Assembly (NCBI GenBank): GCA_900556795.1
Contig: USQD01000053.1
Coordinates: forward strand, 1-10,311
DNA length: 10,311 nucleotides
Source: an uncultured Prevotella sp.
Lineage (GTDB): Bacteria > Bacteroidota > Bacteroidia > Bacteroidales > Bacteroidaceae
Direction of reading: 5' to 3'
Part shown: one piece after another, positions 1 to 7,017 of the stretch
How the letters are laid out: the number at the start of each line of letters is the position of its first letter
Position numbering within the stretch: position 1 is the first letter of the stretch
Translations under genes and position numbers: made by a program
Notes under the pieces: generated by a model
The model's input: only the letters and a program-made list of their open reading frames with translations
Databases searched by the model: none
What the model was told of the DNA's origin: nothing

Positions 1-71
1 TTTTTCAAGCAGAAGACGGCATACGAGATTCCGAAACGTGACTGGAGTTCAGACGTGTGCTCTTCCGATCT
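1..71 (-). other. Illumina TruSeq/P7 adapter contamination
   Basis: Bases 6-29 are the P7 flow-cell primer, 30-37 are an 8-base index (reverse complement GTTTCGGA, fitting TruSeq index 21, GTTTCG plus GA), and 38-71 are the TruSeq read-2 primer ending in GCTCTTCCGATCT. The leading five T are what a read running past the adapter end gives (poly-A on the other strand). This is library sequence that was left in the assembly, not genomic DNA; genuine sequence begins at about base 72. The match to the published adapter is full length with no mismatch that I can see. Confidence 0.98.
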
Positions 72-113
72 ATCCTCTTTTTTATAAAATAAGGACAATG
101 GCTGTGCCAAAAC

Positions 114-121
114 TATATTTG
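114..121 (+). promoter_or_regulatory. candidate -7 element upstream of the sigma operon
   Basis: TATATTTG fits the Bacteroidota -7 consensus TAnnTTTG. No TTTG stands 19-20 bases upstream, so the -33 half is missing, and the leader to the sigma gene would be about 150 bases. The rest of 72-277 is AT-rich with no ORF or convincing structure. This is a weak call. Confidence 0.2.
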
Positions 122-277
122 TGCAGATAATCAAGTGATTAGCATATATACCTTATTAAATATGTGTCTAATAATTAGATATAGCCGTCAAATTTTTGGG
201 CAAAGAATTTCACACCTTCATTTTTACTTTTCATCATTATCGAGGTCAAATAGATGTAACAGATAGAAGTTGAAGCT

Positions 278-796
278 ATGACGATAAATGATAATGATAT
301 AATAGAAACACTGAACGCAAGCCTGGAGACAGGCTTCAGGATGCTGCTGAGCAAGTATCAGGAGCCTGTCTACTGGCACATCCGTCGACTGGTGGTGTCG
401 CACGATGATGCCCAGGATGCCACGCAAGAGACTTTTGTAAGGATGTTTCGGTCGCTCGAACAGTTTCGTGGCGACAGCTCATTGCGCACATGGCTATACC
501 GCATTGCCACCAACGAAGCGTTGCGGCTCATCGGTAAGCGCCGTCAGGAGACGGTATCGCTCGACTCGGTTACGACTGGCGTGGAAATCATTGCTGCCGA
601 CAAGGTTGCGGTGAAGCTGCAAAAGGCGATTCTAACACTTCCCCCCAAGCAGCAGTTGGCTTTCAACCTGCGCTACTATGACGAACTCGGGTTTGACGAG
701 ATAGCCAAGATAGCCGACTCTACAGCCGCAAGTGTCAAGGCAAGCTATCATATTGCTAAAGAGAAAATAATCAAGTATATGAACTCAAACGATTAA
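278..796 (+). CDS. ECF RNA polymerase sigma factor (sigma-70 family, RpoE-like)
   Basis: This is a 172-residue extracytoplasmic-function sigma factor, which would direct RNA polymerase to a small stress or envelope regulon. Region sigma-2 spans about residues 15-85 and includes the typical DAQDATQETFVRMFRSL stretch (residues 44-60), followed by F63-R64 and SLRTWLYRIATNEA (68-81). Region sigma-4 spans about 115-168, starting with LPPKQQLAFNLRYYDELGFDE, with a helix-turn-helix in IAKIADSTAASVKASYHIAKEKI. There is no region 1.1 or 3, and the length is normal for the class. The ATG at 278 is kept because it gives the expected short N-terminal leader. Only 4 bases separate it from the next gene, a probable anti-sigma factor, so the two should be co-expressed. 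The family is certain; the inducing signal and target promoters cannot be read from the sequence. Confidence 0.93.
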   Translation: MTINDNDIIETLNASLETGFRMLLSKYQEPVYWHIRRLVVSHDDAQDATQETFVRMFRSLEQFRGDSSLRTWLYRIATNEALRLIGKRRQETVSLDSVTTGVEIIAADKVAVKLQKAILTLPPKQQLAFNLRYYDELGFDEIAKIADSTAASVKASYHIAKEKIIKYMNSND

Positions 797-800
797 GGAT

Positions 801-1154
801 ATGGATAAGAATTTCGATTTCAACCAAGTGGGTAAACGTATGCCATACTCTACTCCCGACGATTTCTTCGCCAAGATGCAGAGCGACATCCTTGATGCCG
901 TACAAGATATGCCACAGAAGAATACGGAGATTAAGACGAATCGACGTACTGTCCGTAGGTGGCTTTGGCCTGTATCGCTGTCGGCAGCAGCTGTTGCGGC
1001 AATGTTTGTCATCAACATGCATTTCTTAGTTCCCAATACGCCAAAGGCTTCGAGCGATATTCAGGATGTAGAGCAAGCCTTCGCACAACTATCCGAGGGC
1101 GACCAGGCTTATATCTTGGATGTGTATCAGGATGATGTGTTCATCAACAATTAA
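801..1154 (+). CDS. probable single-pass anti-sigma factor
   Basis: This 117-residue protein starts 4 bases after the sigma gene, with AAGGA as a plausible ribosome-binding site overlapping the sigma stop codon. The cytosolic N-terminus carries a VGKRMPYSTPDDFF motif (residues 10-23), resembling the short N-terminal segment of small Bacteroidota anti-sigma proteins. An Arg-rich stretch (48-53) precedes one hydrophobic segment (about 54-77), which predicts N-in topology. The C-terminal acidic part (86-117, VEQAFAQLSEGDQAYILDVYQDD) would lie in the periplasm. There is no zinc-binding HxxxCxxC motif, so it is not a ZAS-type anti-sigma factor. The role is inferred from position, size and topology: it should hold the upstream sigma factor at the membrane until a signal arrives. 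An ordinary membrane protein of unknown function remains possible. Confidence 0.72.
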   Translation: MDKNFDFNQVGKRMPYSTPDDFFAKMQSDILDAVQDMPQKNTEIKTNRRTVRRWLWPVSLSAAAVAAMFVINMHFLVPNTPKASSDIQDVEQAFAQLSEGDQAYILDVYQDDVFINN

Positions 1155-1191
1155 GGCAAATATATATAACATAAACTAAAAAATACAGATT

Positions 1192-1698
1192 ATGAAAAAG
1201 ATTTTCAACGTAATGATGCTGGTCATCGCAATGACGATGTTCACCGTCAATTCTTTCGCTCAGGCTCCCAACAAAAAGCAGCGCCTCACACGCGAGCAAC
1301 TCTCAGAAAAACAGGCTAAGTATATAGCCAATAACCTTGCTCTTGACGACGAGACTACAGCCAAGTTCATTAACACCTATACACAATGCCAGAAGGAGAT
1401 TTGGGCTCTTGGTCCGCGTCCTCGTCGCAATGGTAATAACAATGAGGAGCAAATTGGGCAGAACATCAAGAAACGCTTCGAAATGAGCGAGAAGATTCTC
1501 GATATACGACAGAAGTATTACAAGGAATACTCGAAGTTTATGACGCAGAAGCAGATTCAGCGTGTATACGAAATCGAGAAGAATATGATGAAACGATTCG
1601 CTCAGCGTAAGGGCAAGAAAGGACAACGCTCTATGCGCGGTCAATTCAGACCACGACCAACGGACCAATACTCTGTTAATAATCACATAATTGTTTGA
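1192..1698 (+). CDS. secreted LTxxQ-motif (Spy/CpxP-like) protein
   Basis: This 168-residue protein has a clear signal peptide (MKKIF, hydrophobic core, probable cut SFA^QAP after residue 23). The mature part is highly charged and helical. It carries LTREQ at residues 32-36 and a related MTQKQ at 117-121, the hallmark of the LTxxQ family that includes the periplasmic chaperone Spy and the envelope-stress regulator CpxP. The C-terminal tail (133-155) is very basic (KRFAQRKGKKGQRS). It lies 37 bases after the anti-sigma gene on the same strand, so it is probably the effector or feedback member of the sigma operon. An envelope chaperone or stress-sensing role is a family-based inference; sequence similarity to Spy itself is limited to the motif and helical design. 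Confidence 0.75.
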   Translation: MKKIFNVMMLVIAMTMFTVNSFAQAPNKKQRLTREQLSEKQAKYIANNLALDDETTAKFINTYTQCQKEIWALGPRPRRNGNNNEEQIGQNIKKRFEMSEKILDIRQKYYKEYSKFMTQKQIQRVYEIEKNMMKRFAQRKGKKGQRSMRGQFRPRPTDQYSVNNHIIV

Positions 1699-1736
1699 AA
1701 ATGAGCGAGTTGATTAACAAAATATAACTAAATAAA

Positions 1737-1768
1737 TTTGACTAAGTGCCTGATTTTCAGTATCTTTA
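1737..1768 (+). promoter_or_regulatory. promoter-like sequence at the IS left end
   Basis: TTTG at 1737-1740 is followed after 20 bases by TATCTTTA at 1761-1768, seven of eight matches to the Bacteroidota -7 consensus TAnnTTTG. It points into the relic and therefore toward the GH5-like gene. It was probably the transposase promoter; whether it still works is unknown. Confidence 0.35.
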
Positions 1769-1775
1769 TAGTTGA

Positions 1776-2036
1776 TTTAAGACTTTAAAAGATTGTCAGG
1801 CAAGACACAAGAGCCAGCTGGACTTTGCGTTCAACGCATCGTTCGCCTCGCTGAATGCCGCCAAGGTCTTCATGAAAGACAATGGCATGGACAATTCCAT
1901 GGCAAAAGTTAAGTCATTGATGTTCGATGCGAACTATACGAAATTAATTTTCGACATGTCCCGATGCCGACCGAACCGAACTTTAATTAGTAAGATTGTC
2001 AAAGAACTCATTGGCTGGCAGCCTAAGGCTGCATAG
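1776..2036 (+). pseudogene. transposase C-terminal fragment (DDE, IS4-like)
   Basis: After an in-frame stop at 1773-1775, an open frame with no suitable ATG runs to TAG at 2034-2036, about 86 codons. It reads LKDCQARHKSQLDFAFNAS, then ASLNAAKVF, and ends KIVKELIGWQPKAA. The CQAR...LDFxFNASxxxLNxAK block is the familiar C-terminal part of transposases common in Bacteroidota genomes, from just before the last catalytic helix region to the end. Everything upstream of it (the DD part of the catalytic domain and the N-terminus) is missing, and the fragment abuts the IS left end directly. It cannot encode an active transposase. Assignment to the IS4 superfamily is from memory of the motif, so the family name is less certain than the fact that it is a transposase remnant. 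Confidence 0.75.
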
Positions 2037-2038
2037 CC
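2013..2038 (+). terminator. hairpin spanning the transposase stop codon
   Basis: GCAGCCT (2018-2024) and AGGCTGC (2026-2032) form a perfect inverted repeat around one base. The outer arms GGCT (2013-2016) and AGCC (2035-2038) extend it. The stop codon TAG at 2034-2036 lies in the outer right arm. A T-run follows only at 2050-2053, about 12 bases downstream, so termination would be weak. Confidence 0.35.
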
Positions 2039-2087
2039 ATATACTCAAATTTTAACGAACTATTGAAAGGAAAGAACAACTAAGAAA

Positions 2088-3098
2088 ATGAAAGAGATTA
2101 AATTGACAATGCTTGCCGCACTGCTTTTCTGTTTTGCGGCAATGAATGCACAGCCCAGCAGCATTACCCCGACAGATTACCAGAAGATGCTGGGCCGGGG
2201 ACTGGATGCAGACTGGTGGGGACGTTCGGAAAAGAACAAGCAAGGTGACTACACCGAACTTGCGGTGGCGAAATTTGCCCGGCAGGGCGTGCAGCACATA
2301 CGCATCCGCATGCACCATTATAACGTAACGGCACAAGACCTTGGACGGCTGAAGAAGCAGATAGCTGCCTGCCGCCATAACGGGCTGGTGCCCGTTATAG
2401 CTTTTTCGGCCAAGCCCTACAAAGAGAATCCAACCTCAGCCGAGCATGAAAAAGTAGTGAAGTGGTGGCGGAAAATGGCGGAAGCCTTGAAAGACGAGGC
2501 ATCCGATGTGAGTTTTGACCTGATAATAGAGCCATCTCATAAGTTAAAGAAGAACCCCGATGAACTTAATTCGCTTTATGACCACTGTGTTACGGCTATA
2601 AGGGAAACCAATCCGCACCGCATCATTTTCATTGCACCGCAAAACCTGTCGCACCCCGAGGGGCTGCAAAATCTTGTCATTCCTCAAGACGGCAACGGAT
2701 TTATCATGGCCGAATGGCACTTTTATGCAGCAGGCCCCGACAAAAGCAATCCGAAAAAGCTCTGGACTACCGGCACTGATACAGAAAAACAACTAATCAG
2801 GGAACGGATAGAAATTGCTCGCCAATGGCAGGAAATAACCGGAATAAGAACATGGGTAGGAGCCTGGATGCCAGGAAACTATAATAAGGGCAACCATTAT
2901 ACCGTGGAGGAGCAGGTGATTTTTGCCGATTTCATGTGCCGTGAATTGGAAAAGGCAGGCATACCTTTTGCCATCAATGCAGACAAGATATTTTATGACT
3001 ATGCCACAGACCAGTGGAAAGAAGCCTATATACCATTGATGGATAAGATCTTCGGAAAGGACACGTCCTGCCCCAAAAAACAGCACATACCCCTGTGA
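2088..3098 (+). CDS. secreted glycoside hydrolase family 5-like protein
   Basis: This 336-residue protein has a signal peptide (probable cut MNA^QP after residue 21), so it acts in the periplasm or outside the cell. The fold resembles the (beta/alpha)8 barrel of GH5 cellulases and mannanases: LGRGLDADWW (35-44) matches the 'GxGxNLGN' start, HIRIRM (70-75) the second strand, and GLVPVIAFSA (99-108) the third. IIEPS (146-150) corresponds to the NEP motif, with E148 as the candidate acid/base, and EWHFY (209-213) is the His/Tyr strand. The seventh-strand motif, normally GE(F/W)G with the nucleophile glutamate, reads WVGAW (256-260), with A259 where Glu is expected. Activity on beta-glucan or mannan is therefore not assured. 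The gene stands alone between the IS relic and convergent dgt, with no SusC/SusD partners in view. Assignment to GH5 is fairly safe; the substrate is unknown. Confidence 0.72.
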   Translation: MKEIKLTMLAALLFCFAAMNAQPSSITPTDYQKMLGRGLDADWWGRSEKNKQGDYTELAVAKFARQGVQHIRIRMHHYNVTAQDLGRLKKQIAACRHNGLVPVIAFSAKPYKENPTSAEHEKVVKWWRKMAEALKDEASDVSFDLIIEPSHKLKKNPDELNSLYDHCVTAIRETNPHRIIFIAPQNLSHPEGLQNLVIPQDGNGFIMAEWHFYAAGPDKSNPKKLWTTGTDTEKQLIRERIEIARQWQEITGIRTWVGAWMPGNYNKGNHYTVEEQVIFADFMCRELEKAGIPFAINADKIFYDYATDQWKEAYIPLMDKIFGKDTSCPKKQHIPL

Positions 3099-3127
3099 GC
3101 CTCTCTATCAACAAGAGATATAGGCTC
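3097..3127. terminator. possible hairpin between convergent genes
   Basis: GAGCCT (3097-3102) pairs with AGGCTC (3122-3127), and the inner CTCT (3103-3106) with AGAG (3114-3117). It overlaps the stop codon of the GH5-like gene. No strong T-run follows on the plus strand, so a terminator role is uncertain. Confidence 0.25.
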
Positions 3128-3195
3128 TTATAATAGGAGAAAAGCATACTGCAAGTCCCAGCTTTATTTCCCAGTTTATCCAGCCAATAGGCATC

Positions 3196-4533
3196 TTATA
3201 CGATGGGCAGGCTGATGCCTTTTATCTTCTGATAGATATCTAAGGCATAGATGTCTGTCATGCCGCTGATGTAATCCAATACAGCCATGATCCTCTCTTC
3301 CAGATTCTCGTTCTCTATGTCGTACTGGCTGCTTACTCGGCGCAGGAGCTGCTTGGAGTAGAAACGGGATGGGTTTACGGCTGCTTCGATGAATACCTCC
3401 ATCAGCGTAGCCATAATTTGATAACCCGAAAGTTCGATGTCGAGTACCGGCTTGCTTTGGTAAATCTTAGAGAATGAAGTCTTTTCACATTCCTTGTACG
3501 CCTTTTTCTGGCGCTCGGAAATGTGGTCGATGAGATTTCCCTCGAAAGTTCCGGCAAGGATTTCCTCCTCGTGAGCCAGGAAGGCTGCCACACATTCGTT
3601 TTCCAGTTTTCCGATAACGCTGGCTCTCATGTAAACCACTTTCTCGTTTTCGTCAGTCAGTTCTTCGTCGATGATTCGCTGGCGTATCTTCTGCTGGATA
3701 TCTTCATCGAAGAAACTCAGCAGCAAGTGCTCCGTCTCAGCAAACGAAAGAATCTTGAGCTTGTGGGAGTCTTCAATATCCATGATTTCGTAGCAGATGT
3801 CATCGGCAGCTTCTACCATATATACGAGTGGATGTCGGGCGTATTTGAGGGGTTCACCCGGTGCCGATTTGCAGGAAATGCCCAATTCATCGGCTATTTT
3901 CTTGTAAGATTCCGCTTCAGAAGCAAAGAAACCGAATTTTCCGTGATTCCCGGCAAGACTGCTGGCAAACGGATATTTCACGATAGAGGCAAGCATGGAA
4001 TAGGTCATGACAAAGCCACCCTGACGGCGCCCCTTGAAACGATGCGTCAGGATTCTGAAGGCATTTGCGTTACCTTCGAAATGCGTAATGTCATCCCAGA
4101 ACTCCGATGAAACCATTGATTTTATCTTCTGTCCTGGTCCTTCGCTGAAGAAAGTCTGGATGGCTTTCTCGCCAGAATGACCGAAAGGTGGATTGCCCAG
4201 ATCATGTGCCAGGCAGGCTGCACTTACGATGGTTCCTATCTCTTCTACGAGCGTATCCTTCAGGTCTGGCTGCTTCTTGATGACACGTCGGGATATGTCG
4301 TTACCTATCGACATGCCCACACTAGCCACTTCCAGACTGTGGGTGAGGCGGTTGTGTACGAAGATGCTGCCCGGCAGAGGGAAAACCTGCGTCTTGTTCT
4401 GCAATCGGCGGAATGCCGAAGAGAAGATGAGACGGTCGTAATCGCGCTTGAATTCAGAGCGGTCATCGTGGCGCTCTGCATGCTTGTGTTCCTGTCCGAA
4501 ACGCTTGTTGGATATCAGTTGTTTCCATTCCAT
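3196..4533 (-). CDS. dgt: deoxyguanosinetriphosphate triphosphohydrolase (dGTPase)
   Basis: This enzyme hydrolyses dGTP (and often other dNTPs in this clade) to the deoxynucleoside and triphosphate, trimming the cytosolic dNTP pool. The 445-residue protein begins with the typical RDYDRLIFSSAFRRLQNKTQVFP (about residues 30-52). The HD-domain metal ligands are visible: H65 in NRLTHSLEVA, H110-D111 in AHDLGNPPFGHSGE, and the later acidic pair in VEAADDICY (240-248). HFEGNANAFRIL (151-162) is characteristic of dGTPases rather than other HD hydrolases. Length and motif order are normal and no break is seen. The gene is transcribed away from dut across a 168-base spacer and converges on the GH5-like gene. 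The start at 4533 follows a well-formed promoter and precedes the conserved N-terminus by the usual distance. Confidence 0.95.
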   Translation of the reverse strand: MEWKQLISNKRFGQEHKHAERHDDRSEFKRDYDRLIFSSAFRRLQNKTQVFPLPGSIFVHNRLTHSLEVASVGMSIGNDISRRVIKKQPDLKDTLVEEIGTIVSAACLAHDLGNPPFGHSGEKAIQTFFSEGPGQKIKSMVSSEFWDDITHFEGNANAFRILTHRFKGRRQGGFVMTYSMLASIVKYPFASSLAGNHGKFGFFASEAESYKKIADELGISCKSAPGEPLKYARHPLVYMVEAADDICYEIMDIEDSHKLKILSFAETEHLLLSFFDEDIQQKIRQRIIDEELTDENEKVVYMRASVIGKLENECVAAFLAHEEEILAGTFEGNLIDHISERQKKAYKECEKTSFSKIYQSKPVLDIELSGYQIMATLMEVFIEAAVNPSRFYSKQLLRRVSSQYDIENENLEERIMAVLDYISGMTDIYALDIYQKIKGISLPIV

Positions 4534-4583
4534 AATCCGTTGATTCTTATATTTTAATATTGCACATTTATCGTTCTGTAGCG

Positions 4584-4614
4584 CAAAAATACAGGAATCT
4601 GCGCATAATTCAAA
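4584..4614 (-). promoter_or_regulatory. dgt promoter (Bacteroidota -33/-7 type)
   Basis: On the minus strand, TTTG (4614-4611) is followed after exactly 19 bases by TATTTTTG (4591-4584), a full match to the TTTG-N19-TAnnTTTG consensus of the primary sigma factor of Bacteroidota. The leader to the dgt start at 4533 would be about 40-45 bases. Confidence 0.7.
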
Positions 4615-4676
4615 ATAAAAATAGATAAATTATATCATTTTTACTTATAAAATGCGATTATTCGCCTAAAAAGCAG

Positions 4677-4684
4677 TATTTTTG
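4677..4684 (+). promoter_or_regulatory. dut operon promoter, -7 element
   Basis: TATTTTTG fully matches TAnnTTTG and is the same octamer used for dgt on the other strand. The -33 position (about 4654-4657) reads GCGA and is poor. The ATG at 4702 lies 17 bases downstream, so the leader must be very short and A-rich. Confidence 0.55.
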
Positions 4685-4701
4685 CAGAAAAATAGAAAAA
4701 T

Positions 4702-5139
4702 ATGCTGAAAGTACAGATTATCAATAAGGGGCATCAGCCTCTCCCTGCGTTTGCCACACCTCAGAGTGCGGGCATGGATTTGCGTGCTAATATCGATGAG
4801 GCTATCGTGCTTCATCCTATGGAGCGTAGACTCGTTCCTACGGGGCTTTTCATGGCATTGCCGGCTGGTTATGAAGCGCAGATAAGACCTCGTAGCGGAC
4901 TGGCACTGAAGCATGGCATTACCGTGCTCAATACGCCGGGTACCATCGATGCCGACTATAGAGGCGAAATCATGGTGCTGCTCATCAACTTCTCACAGCA
5001 GGACTTCGTCATCAATGACGGCGAGCGCATCGCGCAAATGGTGCTTGCCAAGCACGAACAATGCGACTTCATCGAGGTAGAAGAACTCGACGAGACAGAG
5101 AGAGGCGCTGGTGGATATGGTCATACGGGAGTAAAATAA
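4702..5139 (+). CDS. dut: deoxyuridine 5'-triphosphate nucleotidohydrolase (dUTPase)
   Basis: This enzyme cleaves dUTP to dUMP and pyrophosphate, keeping uracil out of DNA and supplying dUMP for thymidylate synthesis; it acts as a cytosolic homotrimer. All five trimeric dUTPase motifs appear in order within 145 residues: AGMDLRA (23-29), RPRSGLA (62-68), [14 protein letters not shown] (77-90, with D83 and Y86 at the active site), RIAQMVL (109-115) and [10 protein letters not shown] (134-143). Motif 5 has Tyr and His where Phe and Ser are common, a conservative variation. Length is standard. It is the first gene of a run that continues 18 bases later with the TPR gene, and it is divergent from dgt, the other dNTP-pool enzyme here. 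Confidence 0.97.
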   Translation: MLKVQIINKGHQPLPAFATPQSAGMDLRANIDEAIVLHPMERRLVPTGLFMALPAGYEAQIRPRSGLALKHGITVLNTPGTIDADYRGEIMVLLINFSQQDFVINDGERIAQMVLAKHEQCDFIEVEELDETERGAGGYGHTGVK

Positions 5140-5157
5140 AAAGAAAGGAATCGAATC

Positions 5158-7017
5158 GTGAAATTCAGTTTGAGAAATACTGCTATCTGGATGGTCGTGG
5201 GGCTGATAGGCTCTGCGGCTTTGCCGTCTATGGCCCGTAAGGTAAAAGTGAAACACGTGGCGCAGCAGGCGGTAGCGGTGAAGGACTCGCTCAGTCCTAA
5301 CGACCGCAAACGTTTTGAATACTTCTTCCTGGAGGCGGGAAGGCAACATGCAGCCAACAACTATTCTGCTGCGATGGACCTCTTTGAGCATGCCCGACAG
5401 ATAGATCCGAATGCCGCAGAGACATACTTCTATCTCTCGATGTATCACTCTCAACTGAAGCAAGATTCGCTCGCCCTTCACTATATGGAGAAGGCAATAC
5501 AGCTGGCTCCGGAAAACCAGACCTATGCCGAGAATCTTGCCCAGCATTATATCGGCAAGCAGCAGTATGACAAGGCGATAGATGCCTACGAAGACCTCTA
5601 TGCCCGCAATCATGGCAATACCGATGCCCTGCATATCCTGGTGCAGCTGTATCAGCAGCAGAAGAACTTCCCGATGATGCTGAAGACCATTTCGCGTCTG
5701 GAAACCGAGGAGGGTGAGAGCGAGCAGTATACGCTTTCCAAGATGCGCATCTACGAAATGATGGACGACAAGAAGGCTGCCTATAAGGAATTGAAGTCGC
5801 TGGTAGATGCCCATCCGCTCGACATGGTTTACAAGACGATGCTGGGCAACTGGCTCATGCAGCATCACCGCCAGAAGGAAGCCTTCAAGATGTTTACGGA
5901 TGTGCTGAAGGAGGAGCCGGAGAGTTCCTATGCCCAGATGTCGCTCTACGACTATTACAAGGCAACCCAGCAGGAAGACCAGGCTCATCAGATGCTGGAT
6001 AAAATACTGCTCAGTCCGAAGACGGATCTGGAAACCAAGGTGATGATGTTCCGTTCGTTTATCCAGGACAATGAGACCCATGGTGGCGATTCCACCCAGG
6101 TAGTGGCGCTCTTCGACAAAGTGCTCGATGTGCCGCAGCCATCGGCTGATGTGGCAGAAATGCGTGCTGCCTATATGAGTCTGAAGAAGATGCCGGACAG
6201 CATCATTGGCAAGGCTTACGAGAAGGTGCTTGACATCGCTCCGGATAATGCCAATGCCAGACTGCAGCTGGTGCAGCTGCTCTGGAATCAGAAAGATTAT
6301 ACATCGGTAATCGCCCAAAGCAAGGCGGCTCATGAGTATAATCCGGAAGAAATGGTGTTCTATTACTTCGGTGGAATGGCGCATTATCAGAAAAATGATG
6401 AGGATGCGGCGCTCCATGAATTCCGTCAGGGCGTGGCACAGGTAAGAGCCGATGCTTCTCCTGACCTGGTTTCTGATCTCTATGCCGTCATGGGCGACAT
6501 CCTTTACAAGAAGAAGGACAAGCAGGCGGCTTATGCGGCTTACGACTCCTGTCTGCAATGGAAGGATGACAATGTGATGGCGCTGAACAACTATGCCTAT
6601 TACATGAGCGAGGAAGGCACCGACCTGCATAAGGCAGAATCGATGAGCTATAAGACCGTGAAGGCGGAACCTAACAACGGCACTTATCTGGATACCTATG
6701 CATGGATCCTGTTTAAGGAAGAGCGCTATGCCGATGCCAAGACTTATATCGATGCTGCTCTCAAGAACAGCGATTCTACCGAGAATAACAGTACGATATT
6801 GGAACATGCCGGCGACATCTATGCCATGAACGGAATGATAGATGACGCCATGAAATACTGGAAGCAGGCGCTGGACGGCGATGGACAGAATGCCGTCCTG
6901 AAATGGAAAATAAACAATAGACAATATATTACCGAGGATGAACTGCTGCGTCGTAACAGACCGGCAAAGAAGGAATCGGTAACGAAGAAAATCATTAAGA
7001 AAGGTAGAAAGAGATGA
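5158..7017 (+). CDS. periplasmic tetratricopeptide-repeat protein
   Basis: This 619-residue protein is probably a scaffold built of TPRs. It starts at GTG 5158, preceded by AAGAAAGGA (5141-5149). This start gives a proper signal peptide (KFSLRN, hydrophobic core to about residue 22, probable cut SMA^RK after 26), whereas the first in-frame ATG at codon 12 would remove the charged n-region. TPR units follow from about residue 52 (FFLEAGRQHAANNYSAAMDLFEHARQIDPN), then about 88-119 and 122-153. A second clear block lies at about 440-600, including DTYAWILFKEERYADA and HAGDIYAMNGMIDDAMKYWKQAL. The last 16 residues are strongly basic. The partner is unknown. Its position just before a lipoprotein and an EnvC homologue suggests an envelope-assembly or division role. 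The stop codon overlaps the next start by four bases (ATGA), so translation is probably coupled. Confidence 0.85.
   Translation: MKFSLRNTAIWMVVGLIGSAALPSMARKVKVKHVAQQAVAVKDSLSPNDRKRFEYFFLEAGRQHAANNYSAAMDLFEHARQIDPNAAETYFYLSMYHSQLKQDSLALHYMEKAIQLAPENQTYAENLAQHYIGKQQYDKAIDAYEDLYARNHGNTDALHILVQLYQQQKNFPMMLKTISRLETEEGESEQYTLSKMRIYEMMDDKKAAYKELKSLVDAHPLDMVYKTMLGNWLMQHHRQKEAFKMFTDVLKEEPESSYAQMSLYDYYKATQQEDQAHQMLDKILLSPKTDLETKVMMFRSFIQDNETHGGDSTQVVALFDKVLDVPQPSADVAEMRAAYMSLKKMPDSIIGKAYEKVLDIAPDNANARLQLVQLLWNQKDYTSVIAQSKAAHEYNPEEMVFYYFGGMAHYQKNDEDAALHEFRQGVAQVRADASPDLVSDLYAVMGDILYKKKDKQAAYAAYDSCLQWKDDNVMALNNYAYYMSEEGTDLHKAESMSYKTVKAEPNNGTYLDTYAWILFKEERYADAKTYIDAALKNSDSTENNSTILEHAGDIYAMNGMIDDAMKYWKQALDGDGQNAVLKWKINNRQYITEDELLRRNRPAKKESVTKKIIKKGRKR

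Larger units (their letters stand above)
1734..2052 (+). mobile_element. insertion-sequence relic, internally deleted
   Basis: The 389-base gap between 1698 and 2088 holds what looks like a 319-base deletion derivative of an IS. The left end (1734-1751) and the reverse complement of the right end (2035-2052) both begin AAATTTGA and agree at 13 of 18 positions, as imperfect terminal inverted repeats. Between them are a promoter-like left end and the 3' end of a transposase gene. The flanks TAACTAAAT (1725-1733) and TAACGAACT (2053-2061) agree at 7 of 9 positions and may be a decayed target duplication. The transposase fragment is the firm part; the exact ends are inferred. Confidence 0.55.

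Noticed and set aside
168..178. Small palindrome CTAAT-A-ATTAG upstream of the sigma gene as an operator
   Set aside because: A short AT-rich palindrome like this is expected by chance in such sequence, and it is not placed next to a convincing promoter.
3523..4557. Plus-strand open frames opposite dgt (3523-4110 and 4177-4557)
   Set aside because: dgt on the minus strand is intact with all HD motifs. These frames have no recognisable domains and no promoter or ribosome-binding context.
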